Assembly: GCA_033439795.1 (NCBI GenBank)
Contig: JAUTDP010000007.1
Coordinates: 310,001-374,000 of the forward strand
DNA length: 64,000 nucleotides
Direction: 5' to 3'
DNA from: Sordaria brevicollis
Taxonomy: Eukaryota; Ascomycota; Sordariomycetes; Sordariales; Sordariaceae
Shown here: positions 33,057 to 42,932 of the stretch, piece after piece
How the letters are laid out: each line of letters opens with the position of its first letter
How positions within the stretch are numbered: the first letter of the stretch is position 1
The notes under the pieces: model-generated
The model's database searches: none
What the model saw: only the letters and a program-made list of their open reading frames with translations
What the model was told of the DNA's origin: nothing
Program-made: the position numbers and the translations under genes

Positions 33057-34777
33057 ATGGGCACCATTGCTCTCATCTACGAGGCCCGATGGCTCATCGC
33101 CTCGACTCTTCTCGCAGTCTGGGTTGCCCTCAAGGTCAAACAATATTACCGGCTGCGCCATTTTAAAGGGCCCTTTGGCGCAGGCTGGTTCGAGATCTGG
33201 CATGGCCTTGCCTACCTCTCGGAAAATTCGCACATGTGGTTTAAGGAGGCCACAGATAAATATGGTACGCATATAGGCCCTGAACTACCAACACCCGTAC
33301 TAACCTCCCCGGCCTCAATAGGGCCCATTGCTCGCATCGGACCCAATGAGTTGATAACTACGTCTATCGAGTTATTGACACACATCAATGGAGCAAGAAA
33401 CAAGTACACGCGGACCAGGTGGTGGTATATTATTGGCCGCTTCCAGCCCAACAGAGACAACATCTTCAGCGAGATGGACGAAAACGTACACACCAAGCGT
33501 AGAGCTCAGATGGCTGGCGGAGTAAGGATATCTCGGTAGCAGGAGAAGAATTCGCCAGCCGGATTGCTAACGCATTGCAGTATTCGGGCAAGGAAAACCA
33601 TGAGCTTGAGAGTTCGGTAGACATGCATGTCCTGGAACTCATCGAACTTATTCGAACCAAATACTGTTCGACCGAGGCCAAAGCGTGCCCATTCGATCTC
33701 GCAAAAAAAGCCCAGTACTTCGCCCTCGATGTGATCAGCCATATCGGATTTGGCGAACCATTTGGTGATCTTCGCCAAGACCAGGATGTCAACCGCTACC
33801 TTGAAGACCTCGAGAACGGTACAAAGGCGTCATCCTATATTTTGGGTCTTGGATTGTCAGTGTTCGTACTCGGAACTCCACTCATGCATCTCTTGGGACG
33901 GTCCGATAAAGCAAAGACCGGTTTTGGAGCTATGACGGGCAACACTCGCAAAATCATCACCAAACGTCTCGAGGACGACCCAGACATGTCCAAGGGGAGA
34001 GACATGCTTTCCTCGTGGTTTCGTCACGGCCTAAACAAGGAGCAGCTTGTGACCGAGTCCATTTTCCAGCTCATTGCCGGTGCCGAGACCACCGCCACCT
34101 CCATCCGTTCCATCATGCTGTACATCCTTACGCACCCGCGCGTCTACGCCAGGCTCCAGGCCGAGGTGGATGCCGTCGTCAAGGATGGGAGCGCGAAACC
34201 GTACCCAAGTGTTGTTTCCATAGCTACCCAAAGGCAACTAACTTACTTGTGGGCGTGTTGCAAGGAGGGCATGCGTATGCACCCCCCGGTCACCAACTCT
34301 TCTCAGAAGCAGGTACCGCCTGAGGGAGATACGGTTATGGTGGAGGGCAAGACGATCTATCTCCCGGGCGGCACCAACGTTGGCTATTGTGTCTGGGGAC
34401 TGAACAGGGATCAGAAGATCTTTGGAGCCGATGCTGATTACTACAGGCCTGAGAGGTGGCTGACTGAGGAGGACCCCAAGAAGCTGGCTCAGATGAACCA
34501 GGTACACGAGATGCTTTTTGGTTATGGCAAGTACCAATGTCTGGGCAAGCCTATTGCGCTGATGGAGATTGGAAAGATGATTTTTGAGGTAAGTGGTTGT
34601 TCTTGCCTGTTAAAAGACTCGTGACGGCTCAGAACGAAGCTAACATGATAATAGTTGATGCGGAATTTCGACTGGTGCTTAGCCAATCCGGAGGAGCCAT
34701 GGAGGGAGAAGTGCGCCAGCGGCATCTTCATGACACACGACTTCCTCGTTGAGGCGACTGAACGTTCAGTATGTTGA
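33057..34777 (+). CDS. Cytochrome P450 monooxygenase (pisatin-demethylase-like type)
   Basis: Exons 33057-33264, 33322-33521, 33581-34588 and 34655-34777 give 512 aa, a normal P450 length. A hydrophobic anchor (residues about 5-28, LIYEARWLIASTLLAVWVAL) places it in the endoplasmic reticulum membrane. The I-helix oxygen-binding motif AGAETT is at about residues 302-307, the ExxR pair (KEGMR) at about 365-368, the PERW motif in YYRPERWL, and the heme loop FGYGKYQCLG with the iron-ligand Cys at about 456. Sequence style (KYGPIARIGPNEL; RRAQMAGGYSGKE) resembles the fungal pisatin demethylase/benzoate-hydroxylase-like group. The substrate is unknown, and no biosynthetic cluster surrounds it. Confidence 0.88.
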
Positions 34778-34961
34778 GGCTCATGGGACGGCGAATGCGG
34801 GTTACGCGATGTACAACGTGACCGGCCCCGGGAAAGGGAGCAGATCTAAATACTAGTTTCCCTAAGACCTTGGGGACTACAGACAATAAACGGACTCGAC
34901 GAGAAGCAGGTCTGGGGCAGAACTCAAGCGGATCTTCCGTAACAAACTGTGGTTCCCAGTG

Positions 34962-36504
34962 TCAGTCTCTTCGTCGCATGTGGAGGTTTCCGTCTGAAAC
35001 TCCAAAAGATAAGTGGGACAATACAGGATTGACCACGCAACATGAAACAGAAGAAGAAAAAAACCACCCCAGCTTCGCTTTCTTAGCGGCCTTCGCCTTC
35101 GCCTCTCCCTCTCTCCTCTTGGCTAACCTCTCTTCACGCTCCTCTGGGGTTTCTTTCGCACGATTTTGTCGTTGCCAAACGTCCTGCCTCTTCTTCCTCC
35201 CTGAAGTCTCCTCGAGCGTTTCATTCTTTTTCTTGTCTCTCTGGCGCTGTGAGTCCTTCCTGACTTTTGGACTTTTTCTGCTCAGGTGTTCTCTTCCGAG
35301 CCGCCTTCCGTCCCGTCTGGAGACCCGCTTCATCGCCAACCTCACCTCCCGCACTTCCCTCCTCGGTCTCTGTCGCCATCAGATTCTTGTGCCACTGCTT
35401 CTTGTAGACGCGTCTCTTTTCGCGTCCCTCGGTCGACTCTCGGTATCTCTTCTTGGTAACCAGCCAGCCTTGCCGCTCTGTGCTCCCGCTGTCTCGTTCG
35501 CCATTTGCTGCTCCCTTGCCCAGGCGGATGCTTTTGCGAGTTTCTCGGCGCGGGTTTCTTAGGAATTTTTTTTTGGCGTTTTGTCTACGACACTATCCAT
35601 TATTCTGCTCGTTTTTGCGGACTCGCCGCAGTTCGTATTCAATCTCTTCTTGGGACATCCCGGCCAGAGAACCACTTGTTGAGGGCAAGGCCCGCTCGTT
35701 CCAACGCGTCGTGAGAGACGAGTCCTCGGTAGGGGATATTGAGCCATGTCGTTGTATTGAACGCGGGATGGTAGATACGGTGATCATGGTATGCATGAAA
35801 GGCATACGAAAATGCGGTCTCCATCATCTTGAAAAGCCCTCGGGCGGAATGGATGAGGCCTGCTCCCTCTGGCATCGTGGTTGTCGACATCAAGATTTTC
35901 TTGTGGGTAATTCTATACCTTTCGTCGTATATCTGCTGTGTGTATTGGGATAGCTTTTTGTTTCTCGCGTAGTCGGAGAACCTCGGATGTACACCTCTCG
36001 TTTTGTTGGTTCCCGTACCCACGTAGATGTAGGGAATGTGGCCATGCTTTTCTACTATCAGTAGATAGCAGGCGAATGAAGGCTTGTCTTGCTCATTGTA
36101 CTCAGGGAGGGCCTTCAAATCGTTCAGTGTTGGTGGGTTGGCGCTTTGGAGTATTTTTTCGATAGCGGGGGCAAAGACCAGACCCGTGGGACGGTAGTCG
36201 GAATTACCACTTTGATGCCCGTCTTTGAAGTATCTCCGAATACTGCATTGTATGTAGCGAACGTGATGTTCAGGCGTTCGGCTTAGAAATCGAGGATCCT
36301 TGCATAGGCCGTATCATCGTCCTCGTCCTCGTCCTTGTCGTGGAGATCGTCTTCGTAGGCCTGGTGTTTTCTTTTGGCGGTGTTCTGGCTGCCCCTGGTT
36401 GTGGGTCCCCTGAATAGGATGGAGCTCTCTCCGGTGCTGTTGGCGGATATGAATATCGTGGTGATGATTGGCAACCAGAGTACCAGACGGAGGTATGAGG
36501 GCAT
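34962..36504 (-). pseudogene. Disrupted gene of a GIY-YIG-like, apparently lineage-restricted family
   Basis: On the minus strand an ATG at 36504 begins a hydrophobic leader (MPSYLRLVLWLPIITTIFIS), then a linker with an acidic block (DLHDKDEDEDDDTAYARILDF). A TAA ends the frame at about 36284, yet the same frame continues with protein-like sequence (AERLNITFATYNAVFGDTSK). Near 36185 coding quality moves to another frame (LVFAPAIEKILQSANPPTL), which runs through YIYVGTGTNKTRGVHPRFSDY, a GIY-YIG-nuclease-like segment, and MPEGAGLIHSARGLFKMMETAF. Near 35660 it shifts again to AGMSQEEIEYELRRVRKNEQ. A Lys/Arg/Glu-rich tail follows with further shifts to about 34962. One stop and at least two frameshifts not resolved by consensus introns argue for a pseudogene. 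The composition is not RIP-like. Confidence 0.6.
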
Positions 36505-36638
36505 CGAGACAAGGAATAGAACGAGGGGAAGAAAGGTAGAACGAAGCGAGTAACGAAAGATTCAGTAGTAGCTAAAGAAGAATTTTCCATCCTCCTAAAG
36601 GAAGGAAGATCTATAGCATCTCCAACCCGAGGAAGGAA

Positions 36639-36649
36639 GGAGCATTTAA
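36639..36649 (+). repeat. 11-bp direct repeat, left copy (candidate target duplication)
   Basis: GGAGCATTTAA here is repeated at 38509-38519, just outside the inverted-repeat cassette. It could be a target-site duplication or coincidence. Confidence 0.4.
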
Positions 36650-36668
36650 CAATAGGGGAAAGAATGAC

Positions 36669-36793
36669 CACTCGAGAAATTCGACAAAACCCTTTTGAAG
36701 AATAATGAAAACGTATTCCTGAATGACAGGAACGTATTTCAGAATGACAAAATGGTATTCATGAAGAATTGGGCTGCTTTTAATCCTGAATTC
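36669..36793 (+). repeat. Left arm of the 36.7-38.4 kb inverted repeat
   Basis: It shares with the reverse complement of 38257-38410 the blocks CTCGAGAAATTCG, ACAAAACCCTTTTGAAGAAT, CTGAATGACAGGAACGTATT, a TCATGAA-x-AATT block and GGCTGCTTTT. It contains about two units of a ~21-bp subrepeat (AATGACAAGAACGTATTTC type). Confidence 0.8.
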
Positions 36794-36867
36794 AAAAATG
36801 AATATGCAAAAGCGTTCCTAAACCAAATTATTGTCAGAAGTCCGATACAGGCCTAGATCATAGGTAA

Positions 36868-38187
36868 GCCCGACTAAAGCTGGCCGCAAGAAGTCCAACT
36901 TCTACCACGCTAGACCATGCTGTCAACTACGGCACCCAGCTCCGAATAAACCTGGAGTTAACCCCAGAGGAAAGAAGCACCGTCGAAAGCGACAATACCG
37001 AGCAGTTTTTGCTCGTCGGATTCACGCTCCATGGCCTAGGTGCCACTTACCTGGCCAAAAATCCCAACCAGGCAAAGCAAACCCCAGTCGGAACGGAGCT
37101 TCTAAACAACGCCCTCGTCGAGCAATCGCCTGGCTCGACACCAGTCATGGTTGTCACCCCCTTGAAGAAATTGCAAGCGGAAGTCACAAAGCTGTACGCC
37201 TTGGCAAAACAGGACGAAGGGCTTTGCACCCCCTATGCCGTCAAGCAAGACGCCTGTTTTTATCTTCCGGTTTACCGGGACAACACAACGGCATTGGCTC
37301 TGAGGAGTTCAAGCTGGAACCGCAACGTCAGAGTCAAAGGAGCGGGGCTTTTACAGCCCAAGCGTTCGGCCAGGAAGCGCATTGATGATGCCAGACCAAA
37401 GTTTGACGATAACCAGACAGTAGCAGGGCAGCTTCAGGCCATGATGGCCAACCTGATGATGAACGAAAGGGGATCCTGGGTCACCGATAGTGTCAAAACA
37501 CTATTTGGTACATTCACCGGAGAAGGGCCTGCCGAATCAACCATACTTGGGTTGTTGACAGACCCAGATGTGACAGAATGGGACGACGAGATGTCAGTCA
37601 AATTCGTCTCGGAGTTGGCAACACTGCACTCCCAAGAGGCAATAAATGCCCTTAACATCAAGCCAGAGGAGATGACACTCCTTAGAAAAACACTTATAGA
37701 AAGCAGTATGCATGTCGAAAAGGACGACATTGCATCCCTCGTGGGTTTCGGCATCAACGCCATCAGGCATGCACACGAGAGCAACCAATCTCCGGTGCTG
37801 TCACTCGAGCAAGTCCTCCACATTTGGCAGATGCAACGAAAGTGGAGTCAGCCCTCGCCCGCCATCTCAGCCAAGCACGATTCCTCGCTTGCCCGCGTCC
37901 TCCTGTGCTTGGAGAAGAGTTTGCGGGAAATTGTTGTTTCCGCACAGGTACGAACCAAAGCTTTGTTGGCTGCGGCAGGAGACGCTCGGCCAAAGTCGCT
38001 CGCCGAAATAATCGGGCGATTCGCTGAAGACCTCACCGTAGACGGAGCCAAGCAAACGATATCGGAGATATACTGGTTCGTGACGATGAAGGTAGCACAC
38101 GAAGAGGAGACGACAATTAATCAACTCCGTCACACCCTGGATACATCGTTACAGCCTTTTCACGTTTGGCAGATGCAGCGAAAATGA
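36868..38187 (+). CDS. Orphan ORF (up to 439 codons), start unresolved
   Basis: The frame is open from just after a TAA at 36865-36867 to a TGA at 38185-38187. No ATG occurs in frame until 37147, so an upstream exon is likely. A GTAAGC donor at 36864 and a GCTAG acceptor at 36913 lie close by but do not settle it. Codon use is even and the protein looks real: TPEERSTVESDNTEQFLLVGF, LHGLGATYLAKNP, LLRKTLIESSMHVEKDDIASL. It is soluble and mostly helical with no recognised domain. A segment beginning HIWQMQRKWSQPSPAISAKH (37819) is repeated 114 codons later as HVWQMQRK, where the Trp codon has become the TGA that ends the frame. I do not recognise the family. Confidence 0.5.
   Translation, partial: ARLKLAARSPTSTTLDHAVNYGTQLRINLELTPEERSTVESDNTEQFLLVGFTLHGLGATYLAKNPNQAKQTPVGTELLNNALVEQSPGSTPVMVVTPLKKLQAEVTKLYALAKQDEGLCTPYAVKQDACFYLPVYRDNTTALALRSSSWNRNVRVKGAGLLQPKRSARKRIDDARPKFDDNQTVAGQLQAMMANLMMNERGSWVTDSVKTLFGTFTGEGPAESTILGLLTDPDVTEWDDEMSVKFVSELATLHSQEAINALNIKPEEMTLLRKTLIESSMHVEKDDIASLVGFGINAIRHAHESNQSPVLSLEQVLHIWQMQRKWSQPSPAISAKHDSSLARVLLCLEKSLREIVVSAQVRTKALLAAAGDARPKSLAEIIGRFAEDLTVDGAKQTISEIYWFVTMKVAHEEETTINQLRHTLDTSLQPFHVWQMQRK
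37819..37933 (+). repeat. Internal duplication, copy 1
   Basis: CACATTTGGCAGATGCA onwards is repeated at 38161-38275, exactly 342 nt (114 codons) downstream. Confidence 0.8.
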
Positions 38188-38275
38188 ATCCAGCCCTCAC
38201 CCGGCATTTCAGCCAAGTACGATTCCCGCTGACCTGTATTCTCCTATGCCTGGAGGGGAATTTGCGGGAAAAGCC
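38161..38275 (+). repeat. Internal duplication, copy 2 (decayed)
   Basis: It is a diverged copy of 37819-37933. It introduces the ORF's stop (TGG to TGA) and a further stop, and merges into the right inverted-repeat arm. Confidence 0.78.
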
Positions 38276-38410
38276 GCCAAATTGTTCATGAGTAAGTTTT
38301 TGTCATTTGGAAATACGTTCTTGTCATTTAGATATAAGTTCTTGTCATTCAGAAATACGGTTTCGTTATTCTTGAAAAGGGTTTTGTCAGGCGAATTTTC
38401 TCGAATTATT
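38257..38410 (-). repeat. Right arm of the 36.7-38.4 kb inverted repeat
   Basis: It is the inverted partner of 36669-36793 with one additional ~21-bp subrepeat unit (AACTTATATCTAAATGACAA on the minus strand). Confidence 0.8.
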
Positions 38411-38508
38411 TGCCTTTGGACGTTGAAAGTTCAAAGGCAAATTTCTAAAAGTGATACCCAGACATAAGAAACGGATCCTCCCCTAGGATTTCAAGTACGT
38501 TAAAGACG

Positions 38509-38519
38509 GGAGCATTTAA
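38509..38519 (+). repeat. 11-bp direct repeat, right copy
   Basis: GGAGCATTTAA is identical to 36639-36649. Confidence 0.4.
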
Positions 38520-39789
38520 TGCCAGCTTTAGGGAAACTTCCACCGTAGAATTCTTGAATATAGCGAAGCAGATCTACTTCTTCTTATCCGTGCAGATAGA
38601 GACCTATATACTTGACCTGGTGCACTTTCAAGCACTCGCACACCAAAGGCATTTATTATCTAAGTATAGTAAACGAGTATGGGATGACCAAGTATTATCA
38701 ACTTCCTTACATGGGGCTAATTATTTGACCATTTCAATAAGATGAGATGGGGATCACATGTAGCAAACGGCACTTGGGTCAACATATAATACCTGTGGAA
38801 AGCACCACCTTTGATGAAATAAGTCAATGGAAAATGAGCGAGATCACTTTGCGGGATCTGCCAAAATTGATTGAAACTTCTTCGTTTGGGGTGTGTTTGT
38901 TCTCGTGCGCTTGCCGTGCAGATTTTGGACGAAAAGCTCCATCTTGCTCGTTACCATCGATATAACTCAAACCGACTTGAATTGAATGGGACTTGAGTTT
39001 CTAGGATCAAATTCCAGCTGAGACCAAATGCCGGGTAATTTGGCAAAGAGTTCAGATGAAGAATTTTGTCAACATGCCCTTAACGACAAATCGCACCAAA
39101 GCAAACACGCGTGCGCCCTTAGAGGTGCCTAGGTAGAATGGGAGTAAGTGACTTCCATCCTGCACCTCAACCTCACAGTTTCGTAGAGGTACTTGTGTAT
39201 CTTATTTCTCCGGACGGAGTGAACGCCAGGTCAAGACGACCGCCAACCAAAACAACGCAGCTTAAAGGGACTAAATGACGGAGCAGAGTGTAGCAAGTGG
39301 TCCGATACAGAAAGGTACATGTATCAATGCCTTCTCCTAGCCAGTTCACATGTAGTTATTTCTTTCGACCACCTGGCTATTTAACTCTGTAGCAAGTGGG
39401 ATGACAATGGAATCTTACAAACGAGGTCTGATTGCAACTGTTGTACATCGAGATGGTCAAGTTTAACTTCAGATGACACTAAATCACATGGTGTAGGTGT
39501 AAATAAGCAAACAACAGGAACCTCATGTTACCTATTTAAACCAGTCCACCTGCCAGTCTCTTTCCCATTTACTTTTTTTCGCTTTTTCTCTGGCACCGTT
39601 TCAATTTCCTCGTGGCTTAGAGGTGATCATCCTCTTCGACATATCAACAGTACGGTAACAACACCAAAAGGCCTCTCCGGCAGCCTTTTCTTCTGGGCGT
39701 ATGTTATTTCCCCTTCGTTATTCTCTCGAATACCAAACCCACTGTTGAGATGGTGTGGGAGTCTGACCAATTATCAACCAAATTTTAGC
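38520..39789. other. Intergenic, 1.3 kb
   Basis: No gene was seen. It includes a diverged dispersed repeat at about 39140-39365 and the 5' leader of the next gene. A TTTTAG immediately before its ATG could be the acceptor of a 5'-UTR intron. Confidence 0.45.
39185..39365 (+). repeat. Diverged dispersed repeat, copy A
   Basis: It aligns in the same orientation with 63205-63390 across blocks such as CCGGAC-GA-TGAAC, CAACGC-GC and AGGTACATGTATCA, the last followed by GCCTTCTC. Identity looks like about 65-75 percent by eye. Family unknown. Confidence 0.5.
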
Positions 39790-40522
39790 ATGTCGTCACA
39801 GCAGCCTAAATTTCCACCTTTGCGCCGCGGCGTAGTCCGCAAAGAAGACGTTGAAAGGATTCTTTCTTTGATGGAAGCTCATAATGCTGTGCTGGTGAGC
39901 ACTGATATCGACCGCGACGCCAAGCTTGAGGACATCAAGAAAAAGTTTCATGCAGAGTACATGAGCCTCGAAATCCGTCACGCTGAGTACGAAGCGACCT
40001 ATCGTGCATGTGTTGACGACAGAGCAAAGTTTCATCGCGATCCCAAGCTTGGACCGATCTTGAGGGAGGCACTAGCCATATGTGATGAGATTCGCAAACA
40101 TCCCAAGTCGTTCGATAAGGCGAAGCCTACCGTGAAGAAAATTATGGACGATTTGACTTCGTATATGCAAGAGCGAGAGAAGCTTTTGCACGGCGTCACA
40201 GCACATTCGTCGCCTCTGGCCGGAAGCCACGAAACCCCGGAGCTACAGTGTAAGACTGCCGACATCTCCTGCACTAGGTACTCGATAAATCATTGACATA
40301 GTATTTGACTAACGTAATGCTGTCGGTTTAGCCTCGAGCGAGCAGAGCTTGGACATGCCACCTCACGACGACGCTCAATCCTCTGATAGCCGCGTATACC
40401 TGGGAACGGACGCTACCTCTAGCGACGACTTGCCCGAGCCTGCCGAGTTCACATTCAGTGCAAGGACAATTGCTATAATCGACGAGGCCTTTGCGCCAAG
40501 AGACTTTGCGCCTGAGGAGTAG
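39790..40522 (+). CDS. Unknown protein, helical N-terminal half and acidic tail
   Basis: Exons 39790-40249 and 40332-40522 give 216 aa. Residues 1-150 are charged and helix-prone (RKEDVERILSLMEAHNAVLV; KLEDIKKKFHAEYMSLEIRH) and may form coiled coils. The tail is Ser/Asp/Glu-rich and ends ARTIAIIDEAFAPRDFAPEE. There is no signal peptide or membrane segment. The intron has a GTAAGA donor and a GTTTAG acceptor, and it joins in phase and extends the frame by 62 codons. I do not recognise the family. Confidence 0.68.
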
Positions 40523-41181
40523 ACGAGACAACCCTCGTTGCACCTCAGACCATGAGTTCCATTCCATTTGGCAATCCCACTTGAAGGGACTGGGCAAGAA
40601 GGAAGAGAAGAACAAGTGGGTGATGGGGAATAGGTGCGGTGTATCGTTGGCGTCAGATCCGGAATTTAGCTTCTTCTTGATCTATCTATTCCACTGTTTG
40701 CCTCCCAATAGCGAGAGGCTTCTATCAGATAGTCGTACCTATTAGGGGAACCACCAACAAAACACATTCATTTCCTTTGATACCAAGGAAGCTCCAAATC
40801 GCAAAAGAAAAGTCTATGAAGGCCCCCATACTGCGGCAGTGCGAGAACAAACACAGTCTTACTGGCCTGCTGTCGACGGTAGCAAGGATAGATATTTTGG
40901 GACCTGGTACTAAATTTGAATGTAACCTCCATTTCAGACTACTAACTACACGATTTTATCGATGATGCAAGGACACGTTAGAACAGAAATGCCCAACTCG
41001 GCAGCTACCAAGGCATTCTCTATCTAGTAACATGGCGAACCAAACCATATGCGCTTTGTAGCGGGACTTTGCGGATAAAAGTGCTATTAACTGGCAACTA
41101 GGTATCTACCTATGCATACGTCAAAAGGATATATACCCAACCAAGATGTCACTCAAAAATTCCCTTCCTCTAACAAACTTC
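40523..41181. other. Intergenic between convergent genes
   Basis: 3' flanks only; nothing recognisable was seen. Confidence 0.4.
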
Positions 41182-42932
41182 CTAAACAGAAACCTCCACA
41201 TGCCTCGACTTCTGATCTCCTCCCTTCCCAACAATATCCGAGCCCGCATCCTCATGCACCGACGACTTATCCCCCTTAGAAGGCCCATCCGTAACACCAA
41301 ACAGTTCGTCCATGTGCTCCAGCGAGATTCCCTTGGTCTCGGGCACAAAGAACCAGACAAAGACAAACATGCTAAAACAGAAACTGCCAAAGATCAGATA
41401 GGTACCGTAGCCGTGGGCGCCGACGGTGACCAGCATGGTCGGGACGGCGCGGGCGACGACGAAGTTGAACAGCCACTGGGTGGCCGCGGCGTAGGAGACG
41501 TTGAGCGAGCGCAGGCGGGCGGCGGGGATTTCCGAGGCGTAGATCCAGCAGGCAGGGCCCCAGCCGAATTGGAAGAAGCTGTTTTGAGTGAATGTCAGAC
41601 CATGGGACTATTAAGAAGGAGGGGGAAAGACTTACGCAGCAAACAAAAAGATGCACACCAACGCCACATAACCGGCAGGCGGCACCGACTCGCCCAAAAT
41701 CGGCGGCGAGATCCTCACATACAGACCGATGTAGAACATGGCCAGGCCCTGGGCAATGGACGTCCAGAGCAACGATCTTCTCCGGCCGAGCGAGTCGGCC
41801 AAGAACAACAGGAAGATGATGCAGCTGGTCACCTTGACGATGCCGTAGATACCCGTACTGAACAAGCTCGTCGATGTTCCGGTAATACCCAGGTTCTTGA
41901 AGATGGTGGGCGCGTACGTGTTGATGGCGTTGGTGCCCGTCATCTGCTGGCAGATCATGAGAACAATCGAAATCAGCGCGCGCTTGCGGTTCCCGCTGAT
42001 GGTCCACATGTCCTTGGTCAGGTCCCAGTAAGAGGCGTCGCCCTGGAGCCGGCGCTCCGTCTCCATCTGGTCCTGGATCTCGCGGAACTCTTCGACGATG
42101 TATGGGTGCTCCGGCCCCAGGTTGCGGATGCGGCTGAGCACGGCCTTGCATTCTTCCCAGCGGTCCTGGCGGGCGAGCCATCGGGGCGATTCGTGGCAGA
42201 GGAGCATGCAGCCGCAGAGCAATAGGGCGGGTAGACCTTGCATGGCCAAGGGGAAGATGTACATGGATTTGCCCTTGAAGTGCAGAGAGACGGAGTAGTT
42301 AATCCAGAAGGCGATCATGCCGCCTGTTACGATGAAGAGTTGGTAGAGACCAGTCAACAAACCGCGGATGGAACGGGGGGCGTTCTCGGAGACGAAGACG
42401 GGGTTGATGCACGATGCAGCGCCTACGCCGATTCCGGAGATCAGGCGTCCAATATAGAGGGGGGCCAACTTGCCGCTGGCCGCGGATTGCATGACGATGC
42501 CGGCGAGAACGACGAGGGAGACGCCGATGAGACACCACTTGCGGCCGAAACGGTCGGTGAGCGGGGAGGCGACAATAGCACCAAGGAAACAGCCGGCTTG
42601 GAGGGTGGACACGATGTTGGCAGCAAGGTTGGCTCTTGCTTTATCGTCGTCGCTGAAGCCGTAGTCACGCTTGAAGGGGTCGAGCTCGATGACGCCGCCG
42701 ATGACGGAGGAGTCCCAGCCGAAGGACATGGCGCCGAAGCAAGCCTGTCATAATGGAGATGGAACAGTCAGCATGACATGACTCTCTTATTGAGTGTTAT
42801 TACCTTTGGAAGATAACTTACAGAGCAGGCTAGAAGGTAGACACGCCAGCCATAGATCTCTGGTGGATCTTGTGCCATGGCCTCATTTTTGACGATCTTC
42901 CGGAGGATCCTGTTTCCTATTGAGAGACCCAT
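41182..42932 (-). CDS. MFS sugar-porter family transporter
   Basis: Minus-strand exons 42932-42822, 42744-41636 and 41578-41182 give 538 aa with twelve predicted membrane spans. Sugar-porter signatures are present: [10 protein letters not shown] in span 1, DRFGRK in the first cytoplasmic loop, [26 protein letters not shown] after span 6, [17 protein letters not shown] in span 7, DSLGRRR, and PETKG after span 12. It should carry a hexose, pentose or related compound across the plasma membrane by proton symport. The N-terminal [11 protein letters not shown] resembles quinate/hexose permeases of ascomycetes. The substrate cannot be told. Splice phases agree at both introns. Confidence 0.9.

Larger units (their letters stand above)
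36650..38508. mobile_element. Candidate undescribed cassette: orphan ORF between long inverted repeats
   Basis: Imperfect inverted repeats of about 125-155 bp (36669-36793 and 38257-38410) enclose a single ORF, and an 11-bp direct repeat (GGAGCATTTAA) lies outside both. Long inverted ends with a 9-11-bp duplication recall Mutator-like elements, but the ORF does not look like a MULE transposase. It may be a non-autonomous element carrying a host-derived gene. This is an inference from repeat structure; the repeats themselves are directly visible. Confidence 0.45.

Noticed and set aside
33057..42932. Secondary-metabolite cluster (P450 plus transporter)
   Set aside because: No polyketide synthase, NRPS, terpene cyclase or cluster regulator is present, and a pseudogene and an orphan cassette separate the two genes.
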